Origin: Paulinella micropora
Lineage: Eukaryota > Cercozoa > Imbricatea > Euglyphida > Paulinellidae
Length of the DNA stretch: 64,000 nucleotides
NCBI GenBank assembly: GCA_019918135.1
Contig: WBZZ01001465.1
Span: 108,501-172,500 of the forward strand
Direction: 5' to 3'
Below the pieces are notes generated by a model, which saw only the letters and a program-made list of their open reading frames with translations, did no database searches and was not told where the DNA came from. How positions within the stretch are numbered: the stretch's first letter is position 1; the number at the start of each line of letters is the position of its first letter. A program made the position numbers and the translations under genes. Below are positions 31,237 through 41,900 of this stretch, one piece after another.

Positions 31237-31401
31237 TCTTTGAGTGCTATGCACTTAGAGGCACTTTTATCAAAGCAAAAATGCAAAATCTGAAGGTGGC
31301 AGAGTGTTTTATTTCAAAAGTTCAAAGAATTCAAATCAGGAATATATATATTCCCGCTTATGGTGCAACCCTGGGTCAATTAGGTATTTGTGAAATGACG
31401 C
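31237..31401 (+). repeat. 165-bp dispersed repeat, copy 1
   Basis: Runs from TTTGAGTGCTATGCACTTAG to TTTGTGAAATGACGC. A nearly identical copy in the same orientation lies at about 59360-59524, just outside the right end of the integrated virus. Confidence 0.85.
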
Positions 31402-31402
31402 T

Positions 31403-31481
31403 TTTGCTGCGCAAGCTTGCAAAAACTTCATTTCACATCATACCATACATTCCATGAGCGCTCCCCTCTCTCCTAGGTCAC
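31403..31481. repeat. 80-bp direct repeat, copy 2
   Basis: Nearly identical to about 30912-30992 (TTTTGCTGCGCAAGCTTGC through CTCTCTCCTAGGTC). It directly abuts the 165-bp repeat, which suggests the intervening ~490 bp was inserted or duplicated. Confidence 0.75.
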
Positions 31482-31939
31482 GAAAAGACATCTGGAAAAT
31501 TGTAATGCTACTTTTCCCTGCTTGATCAAGCAAAATGCCCGTAAACTGCCTATATTATCTCTAAGATTGCATTTTTGGCCTCAACAAAGTGACTAGAAAA
31601 TGAGGAAAGACTTTATGCGGACGCTCGTGATGGTCAGATTGTTTTCTAGGCTGACGTCTCGCACATATTTGAACACGCATGCACTTTTGTCCGACCACAA
31701 TCCTTGCCTCCTGATCGTGTACATTTTCATCCCCAATCTAAGACTTGCCGCTTCTGTAGCTGAGCAGATTCTATTGGAATGTGACGCGTAGATAGCTGGA
31801 CCTGATGATGAGTGCCACGTGCGCTTTCCGAATGCTGGACGGTGTAACAGTTTTGCTTCTTTAGTGATCCAGACTGTTTCAATCGATTTGAGGAAGAGCG
31901 GCGAACTCTCGACATCGAATCCTTGATCAGCCTTTGTAA

Positions 31940-33390
31940 GCATTGTTTAGCAGTACCAATACTTAGCGATCATCAGTCATGGTGGCAAGGCTAGCAATGA
32001 CCAGCCTTGATCACCCATGATGAACCAAGATTAACTATCAACACGGGTGATTACGCATCATGAGCTTTTATCTAGCCTTGATAAGCCTTGATCCTTCCTT
32101 GATCAGCCAAGTCAAGGTTAGCCATCATCAGCCATTAGTTTAGCCTTGATCAGGTGGCAGCCATGCTCCGCCTCGATCAGTAATGATCTGCTTTGATCAC
32201 CCTTGATCTGCCTTGATCTGCCTTGACTGATCCTTGATCAGCCATGGTGAGCTGTTGTTAGCGTCGATCAGCCATCGTCAGCCGTTATAATTATCCTACC
32301 TGAGTAACCATAATAATATTGATCAGCCTCGCTCAACCTCGACCGGTCTCGACTGGCCTCGACTAGCATCGATTTGCCTTGATCAGCCTTGATCAGCATT
32401 GCTTAGACTTGATCACATACAGTAGTATGATTCGCCTTGCCAGTGATCAGCCTTTCTGTCACTGCGACCTTTATCAGCTTTCGTCAGCCTTGAAATTGGT
32501 AAGACTTGATTAGTTCTGATCAGCCCGCTTGATCAGCCTTGATCAGCATTGATCAGCCTTGATCAGCCTTGATGAACCTCAATCGGTTTCGCCTGCCTCG
32601 ATCAGCCTTGATCAACCATGATAAGCCATGATAGGCAATGACTTGCTATGACTCAAACAGCCTTCAACCTGATACCCTTAAGAAGCATTGAGTGTAGTAA
32701 GAGATAGTGTAGTCGGCCCGGCCAAACATGACAGTGACCTGCCATGTCATGCCATGACCAGCCTCGGTCAGCGATGCTATGATCAGCGATCATCCTGTCA
32801 TCAATGATCAACTCTGCTGCCAACTATCATCAATGCTTTGCTGTTATCAGTGCGTGCAGCGATGGATGATCAGCAATGAATCAATTAATCGGTGATTCAA
32901 CCAGACTTGCTCAGCCTTTCAAATGGTTCTTCATGATCATGACCAGCTTGATGATGATCAGCTGTAGCAAGCATTTATTTGTCTTGATTAGCCATGACTC
33001 GCCTCTGACTAGCGATTGTCAGCACTCATCTGCCTTGACTCTCATCAGCCTTGATCAGCCTAGGATCAGCCTGCCTTGAGTCATCGGCAGCATGCTCAGT
33101 CTCTGCATGATCAGCAATGATCAGCCGGTGTGCCTTGAGATGATCACTCTTGATCACCAGTGGTCATCATTGATCAGCCGCATGATGACTGCCTTTGTGT
33201 CTTGATCAGCAGGCCACGATCTGCCGTGATGAGCCGCATGGTTGCCAAGTTAGCGGTGCGTCGATCAGCCATCGGGTGACCAGCACTTTAGTATTATTAT
33301 CTTACCTCAGCAATCATAATATTGATCAGCCTCTCTCAGCGGCCTCGACCGGTCTTGATCAGCACTGCTCAAACTTGATCACCAGTGATC
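31940..33390. repeat. CTTGATCAGC minisatellite
   Basis: About 1.4 kb of an imperfect ~10-11-bp repeat with consensus CCTTGATCAG, each unit centred on the palindrome TGATCA. Units are most regular near 32390-32420 and 32520-32580 and degenerate outward. No coding frame is supported. Confidence 0.8.
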
Positions 33391-33713
33391 GTCCGGACGG
33401 TTTATTATTAATTTTAACATTAATATTCTTAATGCACTTTCGATTTCGGCGCATTCTTGAGGTCAAAAGTCTGAGATCTTGCAGGCTAGCATGCAACGTT
33501 GTGTTCTGCTCCCCCATGGTGTTTAAACACAAAACAAATGATTTATTGACGGAGTACATGATCACAATCGTGCCCCTTGTCAACTTAGTGAGGTGACTGG
33601 GTTTCCGAGCTAGTACGTAAATAAGCAGCTGTTATGTCATATTGTATTAAGATTTGCCAATCGACTGCACTGTTGTTTTGGGGCACGGGCGAGTTGACGT
33701 CATGAAAAATAAT
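33391..33713. other. Gene-free stretch before piggyBac
   Basis: Unique-looking AT-moderate sequence; short open frames only. It ends at the TTAA target site. Confidence 0.4.
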
Positions 33714-33876
33714 TTAACCCTTAACCGGTTTGCCACTTTTGGGGATCTAAAGCCACGTTTGGGGATCCGACCTAATTTCAAGTTTTTTAATCCCTATTTG
33801 TGGTTTTTGACAGTTATATTATTAAATTCAATTGAATTAAACCCGGTGGAAGCTAATTGTGTAAAAAAACCGTTCT

Positions 33877-35728
33877 TTAATAACTAATAAAACCTTGACA
33901 ATCATTGTCACAACGGCTGCCTCTTACATTTCCCAGATGGAACGAAATGATTGACTGTGTGCCACGGAAAACATTCTCCAGTTCGGCAAAAAAAAATAGC
34001 GCACAATCGCTGCAATAAGCACTGGTACGCTTGCGGATTCCATTACTAGCACACACCGCACAACAAACCGAGTTCTGCTTACCCGCGCCGCGCTTACCAT
34101 CACTCGCCTCGTTTGTAAGACTTACAAAATGGCCAGGGCATATCACACGCTTGCCCCTCGCTGCGCTCCTAGAACCTCCAAAAAGCCCCGCATAAGACAC
34201 CAAACCCTCAATAAGTTCCTTGAGCATGTCTTTGCGTGTTTTTTCTTCATGAAAATGTTTGTAGATGATAGTTGTGTTTGTAACCGCAACATCTAACAAA
34301 CCCGCAAATAACTTGAACCAAGGCTTGTTGAATCTTACCGCCTTCTCAACTCCGTAACGAAGTCGTAACTGATCGCCTGTATCAACGCCGCCCATGTGCT
34401 GAGTGTATGTCTTGCAAATTTCAAAACAATTCACTGGAACCGTAGCTCCACCCCCCCCATGCAGCCTCCTTTCGACGTGGCTCATGGTACCCCCCAACAC
34501 AGTTGACAAAAAATAAACCACCTGGGTGTCTTTCCAAGCAACAGCATGCATAGTGACTCCGTTATGACTCCAAGTGGCCATTGCGGACGTGCCCCGGTCA
34601 CTATTCTTCTTGACTTCGTCCAGTAGCTCCTTAGCCGCCCTCAGCCTGGGTTTGACAACAGTGCCAATGCAGTTGATGCCCCTCTTTAATAGGACACAGT
34701 CAAAAAACAACTGCAGCCCTGTGTAAAACCTATCTAAAGCGATGATCCTGCCGCTTTGGTCGATGCCGGCTAGGTCTAAAAGCTTCATAACAACTGCATA
34801 CGTCATTCCGTGCCCAGAATCGTCCTGCACCGTTCCCTCACCCTCATAACAAAGCAGCGTATAAAAATAGCCTGTTACTGAACAGCACAGAGCAAACAGT
34901 TTGAATCCCCATTTGATGGGTTTTTTCGGTAAGTATTGCCTGAGGTAGGTACGCCCTTTAAAAGGGATCATTCCCTCGTCGATTGACACCCACTGACCCA
35001 ATTCCCACAGCCTAGGAAAATTTTCTTGTATAATATCAATAAAGACTCGAACATTGAAAAGTTTGTCATACTGAGGGGAGTCACGAGGAGCTGCCAGACG
35101 GGGGTCAGTGAGATGAAAATAACGTTTGATATTCTGATACCTCACGTACCACATGATGCTTGCAAGGTCTGGCCACTGCCAGAAGTCTGACACAGCGCCA
35201 ATCCAATAATCTGTTTTAGCAGGCAACCTCATCACACCCATCATTATAAGGATCGCCAAAAATGAAAGTATGTCAGATAGTGTCACGGGTACCCAAGGCC
35301 GCTGACGCTCTGAGGGGTTGAGATTACGTTTCCAGGTTGCATACTTGTTGGTGTTTCTTGTGACATTCTGCCAGAATTGCGTGGGTAAGAACATAAAGAA
35401 AATATCCACCATACTGAGGAGGTCGGGGGAACGCACAGAAAGTGATGCCCTGGACTGCCCTTCGAATGCCGGCAGCACACGAGGAGGTGCAACACCCACC
35501 TTCCATTCTTTGACATCTTTGAACTCACTGGCAGGTAGGCTATCGCCTTCGTCAATCTCTAGTGCCGGATCCTCCTCCTCGTCTTCACCAGACCCCTCAT
35601 CTTCTTCGACATAATCGTCACTGACAAGTGAGTCGCTGGGATGAGGGGCTCGTTTGTTGTCAATATCTCCTTCTTTTTGATCCCCTTCATCGATTGAACT
35701 ACCCGACTCATCCCCCGACTCTGGCGGT
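33877..35728 (-). CDS. piggyBac-like DDE transposase, main exon
   Basis: Follows a TTTTCCAACAG acceptor and encodes about 617 residues to TAA at 33877. In order: an acidic Ser/Glu/Asp leader, the DDE_Tnp_1_7 core with VSIDEGMIPFKGR (first Asp), IALDRFYTGLQL (second Asp), and MGGVDTGDQLRLRY (third Asp), and a C-terminal Cys-rich domain (CCAVC ... CSDC). The enzyme excises and inserts the transposon at TTAA with seamless repair. No internal stop or shift is visible, so it may be active. A 45-nt upstream exon (35883-35927) joins in phase 2. Confidence 0.9.
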
Positions 35729-35882
35729 CTGTTGGAAAACAGTACAGTAAGGAATACTGACAGCCAACGCCGATGCATGTATGGAAGTACAGAAATCTAC
35801 TATACTTCCAGCATCGTCCTTGGCCGACAACAAAACAGAAGCAAATTGCACAAAATAGCTGAAACCAGGTAGGGATAGGTAC

Positions 35883-35927
35883 ACATAGTCATCGTCATCA
35901 GGGTCGCTGGGTATCAAGCCGTCCTCA
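35883..35927 (-). CDS. Small 5' exon of piggyBac transposase
   Basis: Between a TTTGCAG acceptor and a GT|GTACCT donor; encodes the acidic EDGLIPSDPDDDDYV segment and joins the main exon with matching phase 2. Inferred from splice signals and phase. Confidence 0.5.
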
Positions 35928-36021
35928 CTGCAAACACGCAGAGAAACCATTCGACATCACAAGAAAAATTAGAGGTTCAAGAAAAACAAGTCTACCCAGC
36001 ATGTATTGCATTTTTGGCATC

Positions 36022-36306
36022 TCAGTCGATTTCCTTGCCTTGCCCAAGTATGCCGTTATCAGCAGAGCCACTCCCTTCAATTCTGTATTTGATAATCTCC
36101 GAAGCAATCATCATGGAATCGTCTTCATCCTCCGCATCCCACTTCATCCAAAACTTGTCTTTTGTACGACCATACTGTCGAGAAACAGTACCCGCAATCT
36201 CCCTCGTCTTCCAGTCATCAGGCCATTTTTGTTTGGCATAAGCCTCACCAAATTCCCTGACCAGAAGACGCACACAGACTGTGAGAAGCTCTTGGTGCGC
36301 AGACAT
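36022..36306 (-). CDS. Likely first exon of the piggyBac gene
   Basis: From the ATG at 36306 this frame encodes about 94 residues (MSAHQELLTV start), with a WPDDWKTREI segment and a KDKFWMKWDAEDEDD acidic stretch like the leaders of piggyBac-domain proteins. The donor is not clear: the frame ends in TGA at 36022 and no good GT precedes it, apart from a possible GC donor. It may alternatively be a separate accessory protein of the element. Confidence 0.45.
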   Translation of the reverse strand: MSAHQELLTVCVRLLVREFGEAYAKQKWPDDWKTREIAGTVSRQYGRTKDKFWMKWDAEDEDDSMMIASEIIKYRIEGSGSADNGILGQGKEID

Positions 36307-36589
36307 GATGTTGAAAAAAAAAAAAAGGTCCCCGCCACGTAAAAAAAGGCAATGAAAATTCGTGAAAAAAAGTGGTTGGTGCCTGGTTTCAGTTTCATAT
36401 TTAAGTCACTTCTAGAAAAGCTATGACATTCTGGTTTTCACAGATAGCTTCCCCAACACGTAAATATTAAATTTGCAGCGTAGTACAACTTGTTTCGATT
36501 GGTATTTATGTTTTTATTCAACTCAAAAATTCAAACCACTTTTGGGGATTGAAGCCACTTTTGGGGATTGAAACCGGTTAAGGGTTAAC

Positions 36590-37949
36590 GTGCGTGAACC
36601 GGTTGTGTGTTGCAGTGTACACGTAAGTCAGAACCAGTAACGCTCCTGGCAGTGATGCTAATAAAAGTTGGAGATAACGACAAAATAATTGATGAGTACT
36701 GCCTTTCTGCAAGAACAGCGACTGATGTTCGATGTAGCTTGACAATTTCTCTGATACAACTCAGATTAGACTAGTCAAGCAAAAACAATGATGAAATACA
36801 GGCCACACAAGCAGGCTGATAGCAGCAAATCTAAAGGGGCAAAATGATAACAGCACAACAGGATGAGTGCAAGTAAACCCCCAAAACACTGTATTGAGAC
36901 CACTGCGTGTTGCTGACGAAAACTACTTGCACGTGTGAATCTGTGGTGTGTTGCAGGTGAGTCAGAAAGAGTAATACTGTCATAAATGCTAATTAAGAGA
37001 AGTGTTACAAATAATGACTTTGTAATGAATGAGCACTGTCTTTCCGCGAATGGCTCGTGTTCGACATGGTGATGCAATTTCTGAGGCAAATAACAACTCA
37101 TACTAGACAAGTCAGGCGAACAGTAGTGAAGATAAGAGAGGTCACACAAAATACCAAAGAACAGCAATCCTAACAGTAGCGACTAGATACGTCACAGTAG
37201 GATGCATATGGTTTCAAGGCACAAAAAACATTGCAAGCTTAAACAGATGAATCCAGATGTACGAATGGCTAGTAGTAGTAGTAGTAGCAGTAGTAGTAGT
37301 AGTAGCAGTAGTAGTAGTAGCAGCAGCAGTAGTAGTAGTAGTAGTAGTAGTAGTAATAATAATAATATTAATAATAATAATAATAATAATAGTAGTAGTA
37401 GTAGAAGTAGTAGAAGTAGTGGTAGTAGTAGTAGTAGCAGCAGCAGCAGCGGCAGTGCGTTGCCTGTGTGTCTGGCAGGTGCTGATAAACACACAAAGAC
37501 TGCATTGAGACAACTGCGTGTTGCAGACGAAAACTACTTGTCACGTGTGGATCGGTGGCGTGTTGCCGCGTGAGTCAGAAAGAGTAATGATTTCGGAAAT
37601 GCGAATTAAGAGAGGTTACAAATAATGACTTTGCAAATTATAATGAGTTATCACTGTCCTTCCGCGAATGGCTCGCGTTCGACATGGTGACGCAATTTCT
37701 GAGGCGAATAACCATTCATACTAGACCCAGTCAGGCGAACAGTAATGAAGACAAGAGATGTCACACAAAACGCCAAAGAACATCAATCCCAACAGGAGCG
37801 AATAGATATATCACAGTAGGATGCATATGGTTTCAAGTCACAAAGAATATTGCGAGCTCAAACCGATGAATCCAGTTGTACGAAAGGAGACTCGTATGTA
37901 TCTCGTGAGCCGATTGTAAGCGGTAACTGTATTTGGTGTGGGTAGTAGT

Positions 37950-38000
<51 letters not shown>

Positions 38001-38015
38001 AGTAGTAGTAGTAGT
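36590..38015. repeat. Satellite-like repeats with AGT/AAT microsatellites
   Basis: Three diverged copies of a ~300-bp unit (about 36600-36790, 36890-37200, 37490-37850), sharing GTGTTGCAGACGAAAACTAC and GCGAATGGCTCG-GTTCGACATGG segments. They are separated by (AGT)n/(AAT)n tracts at 37265-37460 and 37945-38018. No gene supported. Confidence 0.75.
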
Positions 38016-38018
38016 AGT

Positions 38019-38039
38019 AACCCTAACCCTAACCCTAAC
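38019..38039. repeat. Interstitial telomere-like repeats
   Basis: Three tandem CCCTAA units directly after a (GTA)n tract, 160 bp from the left end of the integrated virus. Confidence 0.85.
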
Positions 38040-38200
38040 TTCAATTGATCATCGTAGTAGCTACAGTAGTAGTATTAGTAGTAGTGGTAGCAATATTTGT
38101 GTGTTGCTTGTGTACAGTGTGCCTGGCAGTTGCTTAGGTGATGTCGCAACACAGAACGATAGCACTATCTGCCGACAAGCTCGTGCGCACTTGCTTCTGC

Positions 38201-38297
38201 AGTAGTATAGGGTCGCACTTCGGCACACTTTTTCAATACACGCCCCCGCCACACAGAGACACACACCGGCCGGCCCGCACGGGACAAAATGGCAACG
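38201..38297 (+). repeat. Left terminal inverted repeat
   Basis: 97 bp, starting AGTAGTATAGGGTC and ending AAAATGGCAACG; 95 of 97 positions match the reverse complement of the right copy (differences at positions 5 and 15). It serves as integrase substrate and probably as the origin for protein-primed replication. Confidence 0.95.
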
Positions 38298-38299
38298 AA

Positions 38300-38325
38300 T
38301 ACGCTTTGCAAGCGTAGCTTCGCAA
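38300..38325 (+). promoter_or_regulatory. TTGCAA-stem motif, copy 1
   Basis: A variant copy of the element consensus ATACGTTTTGCAAACGTAGC + TTTGCAA, just inside the left terminal repeat and upstream of the first gene. It differs by three G/C changes that mostly preserve the stem. Confidence 0.5.
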
Positions 38326-38372
38326 TATTAATATTTAAAATAATACCGTTAATATATAAAGACACAGACAGG

Positions 38373-38786
38373 ATGACAAACAAAGGTGGTTCGGAGGGCA
38401 AAGCCCCCCGTAGATTTACAATTTCAAAAGGATGTATTATGTTAAAGAATAATGAAAAGAGACCAATGGTAAAAATTCAATGGAGAGAAGGAAATCAAAC
38501 TATGTGTAAGAGTTTTAGTATTGGAAAACGAAGAAACCAAGAACAAGCAATGGAAGAAGCAAAAAAATACTACGATGAAAAAGTAAAACCAAAGTATGAT
38601 GAATGGAAAGTTAATTATGATAAGGAAACAAAAGAAATCAAAAAAGAAAAGAAAAGGAATTGGAAGAAGACTCCTTTCAAGTGTGAGTGTGGAGTTGAAA
38701 TAAATAGGAGTAGCAAAGCAAGACATATGAAATCAAACAGGCACACGGCCCCGCCCGCCCAGCCCGCACCGCCCGCCCCGCCCTAA
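38373..38786 (+). CDS. Small DNA-binding-type protein (AP2-like, C2H2-like)
   Basis: The ATG at 38373 is preferred over one at 38289 inside the terminal repeat because it follows the repeat, a TTGCAA regulatory motif (38300-38325) and a TATATAA box (38352-38358). 137 residues: an N-terminal beta-rich segment (VKIQWREGNQ then KSFSIGKRR and an AMEEAKKYY helix) laid out like an AP2/ERF-type DNA-binding domain, a Lys/Glu coiled stretch, then a C-x-C-x11-H-x5-H zinc-binding pattern and an Ala/Pro tail. It is probably a regulator or accessory factor expressed early. The AP2 resemblance is by pattern only. Confidence 0.6.
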   Translation: MTNKGGSEGKAPRRFTISKGCIMLKNNEKRPMVKIQWREGNQTMCKSFSIGKRRNQEQAMEEAKKYYDEKVKPKYDEWKVNYDKETKEIKKEKKRNWKKTPFKCECGVEINRSSKARHMKSNRHTAPPAQPAPPAPP

Positions 38787-38911
38787 TTTCCATCTAAACA
38801 TTGGGCCCCCCGTATATATAGACACGGGGAGCACACGGCAGACCACGGCGGGGGGCAGACGATTGAGATAATTATTTAATTTCCAAAAAATTCTGTTAAC
38901 CAAGATATAAG

Positions 38912-38938
38912 ATACGTTTTGCAAACGTAGCTTTGCAA
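38912..38938 (+). promoter_or_regulatory. TTGCAA-stem motif, copy 2
   Basis: ATACGTTTTGCAAACGTAGC followed by TTTGCAA, ending at the PolB start codon. It contains the stem TTGCAAA/TTTGCAA around CGTAGC. Confidence 0.6.
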
Positions 38939-41900
38939 TGGAGACACACACTTACAACGGTAAGACTTATAGGTTGGACAAATTTAGGGAACAAAAAATT
39001 AATTATGAAATCAAAAGGGTCAGGGGTCAAGATGTGCTGTATATAATACCTAAGACAAGAAAGTATAAGGTGGATACAACAACGGCCCAAAATTACTTGA
39101 ACCAAGTAAGAGGTGCTGTTTATTTTGAGGAACGGAAACAAGGTATTCCAGTAGCACCACCATTACCTCCACAGTTTGAAGCAAAAGTGAGAGAAAGAAA
39201 AGAAAGGGTGAAAGACCTAATGCGGTATGCTAACTACGAAATCAAACACGTAGATAGAAAGAAGCACGTGCTGGGTATTAATGAAAGCCAGTATTGGGTT
39301 AGAATTAGAGGCAACTTCACTTCTTTCAGTATGAATGATATTCTACAGTTTATTGAGATAATCCTGAACGACTTTATCAAAAGACAGAAACAGGGAAGTA
39401 TGGTTAGTGTAAGCATCAAGTTTGTAGATTACTATGGGGCAGTATCTACAAAGTTGAAAAGGATTAACGAGATTTCTGTCAGCGATGTTTTGGAAAGATT
39501 GTCAGCATTATTTCAAAGCAACGAAAGCCTTTATACAGACGAAAAGGGAACCAATATGGATAAGTTTAGGTTTGTTTTGAAATCTGTTGAAATGCCGACG
39601 GGCGGAACGAGGCTTCAAATAATTAATAAGTTGGATGTATATAAAAAGAGAGGAGTAATTCAAATTAATAATACAGACAACATATGCTTAGCCAGAGCAA
39701 TTGTTGTAGTAAAAGCAAAAATTGAAAAACATAAAAAATACAAGACAATAATGATGGGACGAAAGATACAGGAGGAGATGGCTTTGAAACTACACGAAGA
39801 AACGAAAGTCATTCAGGATGTGTGCGGTATTCCTGAAATTAATACATTTGCTATCCACATTAAATACAATCTGGTTATTGTTGAATTCCCTGACAAGATT
39901 GTTTATAAGACAGACCTTATTGATGAGGCAGGCAAAAGACTTACTAACCTTTACATACTTAAAACAGAGAACCACTACGATGCCATAACTAATATGAAGT
40001 CTATGGTAAGTAAAGAAAACTTCTGTGAAATATGTCTAAGAGGATTTCAAAAGCGACACGCCTGCGAAGCTAAATGTAATATCTGCGAAACCAAAGAATG
40101 TAAGGGTATTAACGATAGAAGCAATTGGACTGATTGCTATTCGTGTAATAGAAAGTTTCCAAATACGGTCTGTTTTAATAATCACAAGAGGACGAATTGC
40201 GATATCAAAGCGAAATGTCTTTCGTGTGGTATTAATTACAGGAAGAAAGACAAACACAAATGCGGATATGCGAAATGCCGTAATTGTAAGGAACTGAAAC
40301 CACTTGAACACCAATGTGAAATCGTGAAGAAAGACATATTACCTTTTTCAGAGAAATACATATTCTTTGATTTTGAGGCGACACAGGATACTGGTGAGCA
40401 CATAGTCAATCATTCGGAAAGTCAGTATTACGATGCTAAGGAACCACCAGTTATCCATAAGAACATTGATGATTTCTGTAAGTGGGCTTTTGAATCTAAG
40501 CACAACGGCTTTACATTCATTGCGCATAACAGTCGCGGATATGACTGTCAGTTTATTCTTAAATGGTTAGTGGATAACGGACAAGCACCATTCGTCATTT
40601 ATCAAGGCGGTAAGATAATGATGATGACTTTGAAGAAATACCGTTTCATTGATAGTCTCAGTTTCTTGACTATGCCTCTGGCTGATTTTCCTAAGACATT
40701 CGGATTGAAAGAACTTAAAAAGGGCTTCTTCCCTCACTTCTTCAATACGGACAAGAACAAAAATTATGTTGGTGTAATGCCACACAAGAAGCACTACGGC
40801 TACGACACGATGAAAGATAAGAAAAGAGCGGAATTCTTAGAATGGTATGAAAGCCAAAGAAACAACACATTTGATATGCGGAAGGAAATCGCGGAATACT
40901 GTCATAGCGATGTTGACATTCTGAGAAGGGGATGTATGGATTTTAGAAAGCAGTTTCTAGAATTCGGTATTGACCCGTTTCAATATACAACTATTGCGAG
41001 TTGTGTTATGGCTTTGTATCGTGCTAAGTTTATGCCAGAGAATTCAATTGCTGTGTTGAAGGCGGAAAAGCAAAACAGGATAACCTCTCGGGCTTGTGTT
41101 GAATGGATAGCTTACAGAAGCAGGTTAGACCAAACGGATATCAAACACGCATTCAATGGCGGTGAAAAAATGTTTAATTTAGGACAGTCAAATGTGTATG
41201 TAGACGGCTGGGATGAGAAGAACAAAACCGCTTACGAATTTCACGGATGTTTCTGGCACGGATGTCCAAAGTGCTTTAATAGAAATACAATCAATACTAA
41301 GAAGAATGAAACGATGGGTGAACTATACAAGGCAACAATGAGACGAGAAAAAGACCTAAGCAAACAAGTAAGCAAAATAATAAGTATATGGGAATGTGAA
41401 TGGAGATTAATGAAAACAAGTGAAACACTAGCGGAAGATACTAATGAACGAATTACGGAACAAGAAGGACTGAACCCGCGAGAAGCAATGTTTGGAGGTA
41501 GAACGGATGCTCTAACATTGTATTGGAAATCACGGCACAGCCATGAATATGCAAAATACATTGACATATGTTCTCTGTATCCGACCGTTATGTTTTACGA
41601 CCTTTACCCTAGCGGACACCACGAAATCATACGGCCCAATAATGATGATGAGAGAAAGGATATGAGAAACAAAATCATAAACAGAGAATATTTCGGAGTG
41701 TCTAAGGTTAAGATGCTACCGCCGAGAAAATTACTACACCCCGTTTCACCTAAGGCGGACAGAGGAAAACTGATGTATTACTTATGCGACAAGTGCGGAA
41801 TGACTGAACAGAAAACCGAATGTAAGCACACCGATAACGAGCGAGCAATAACAGGCACTTGGGCAACACCTGAAATCTACAAGGCCTTAGACAAAGGCTA

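Larger units (their letters stand above)
33718..36584 (-). mobile_element. piggyBac-type DNA transposon, apparently complete
   Basis: The ends are 14-bp inverted repeats (CCCTTAACCGGTTT at 33718; its complement ends at 36584), flanked by TTAA at 33714-33717 and 36585-36588, the target duplication diagnostic of piggyBac. Internal to each end are two copies of CCACTTTTGGGGAT or a one-base variant (33733 and 33752 on the left; about 36537 and 36555 on the right). These lie in the same orientation at both ends rather than inverted. The 2,867-bp element carries one transposase gene on the minus strand. Confidence 0.92.

Noticed and set aside
37202-37573. Ser- or Leu-rich open frames.
   Set aside because: Translations of AGT/AAT trinucleotide repeats.
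38289-38372. ATG at 38289 as the start of the first viral gene.
   Set aside because: It lies inside the terminal inverted repeat, which recurs at the other end, and the ATG at 38373 has a TATA box and regulatory motif upstream.
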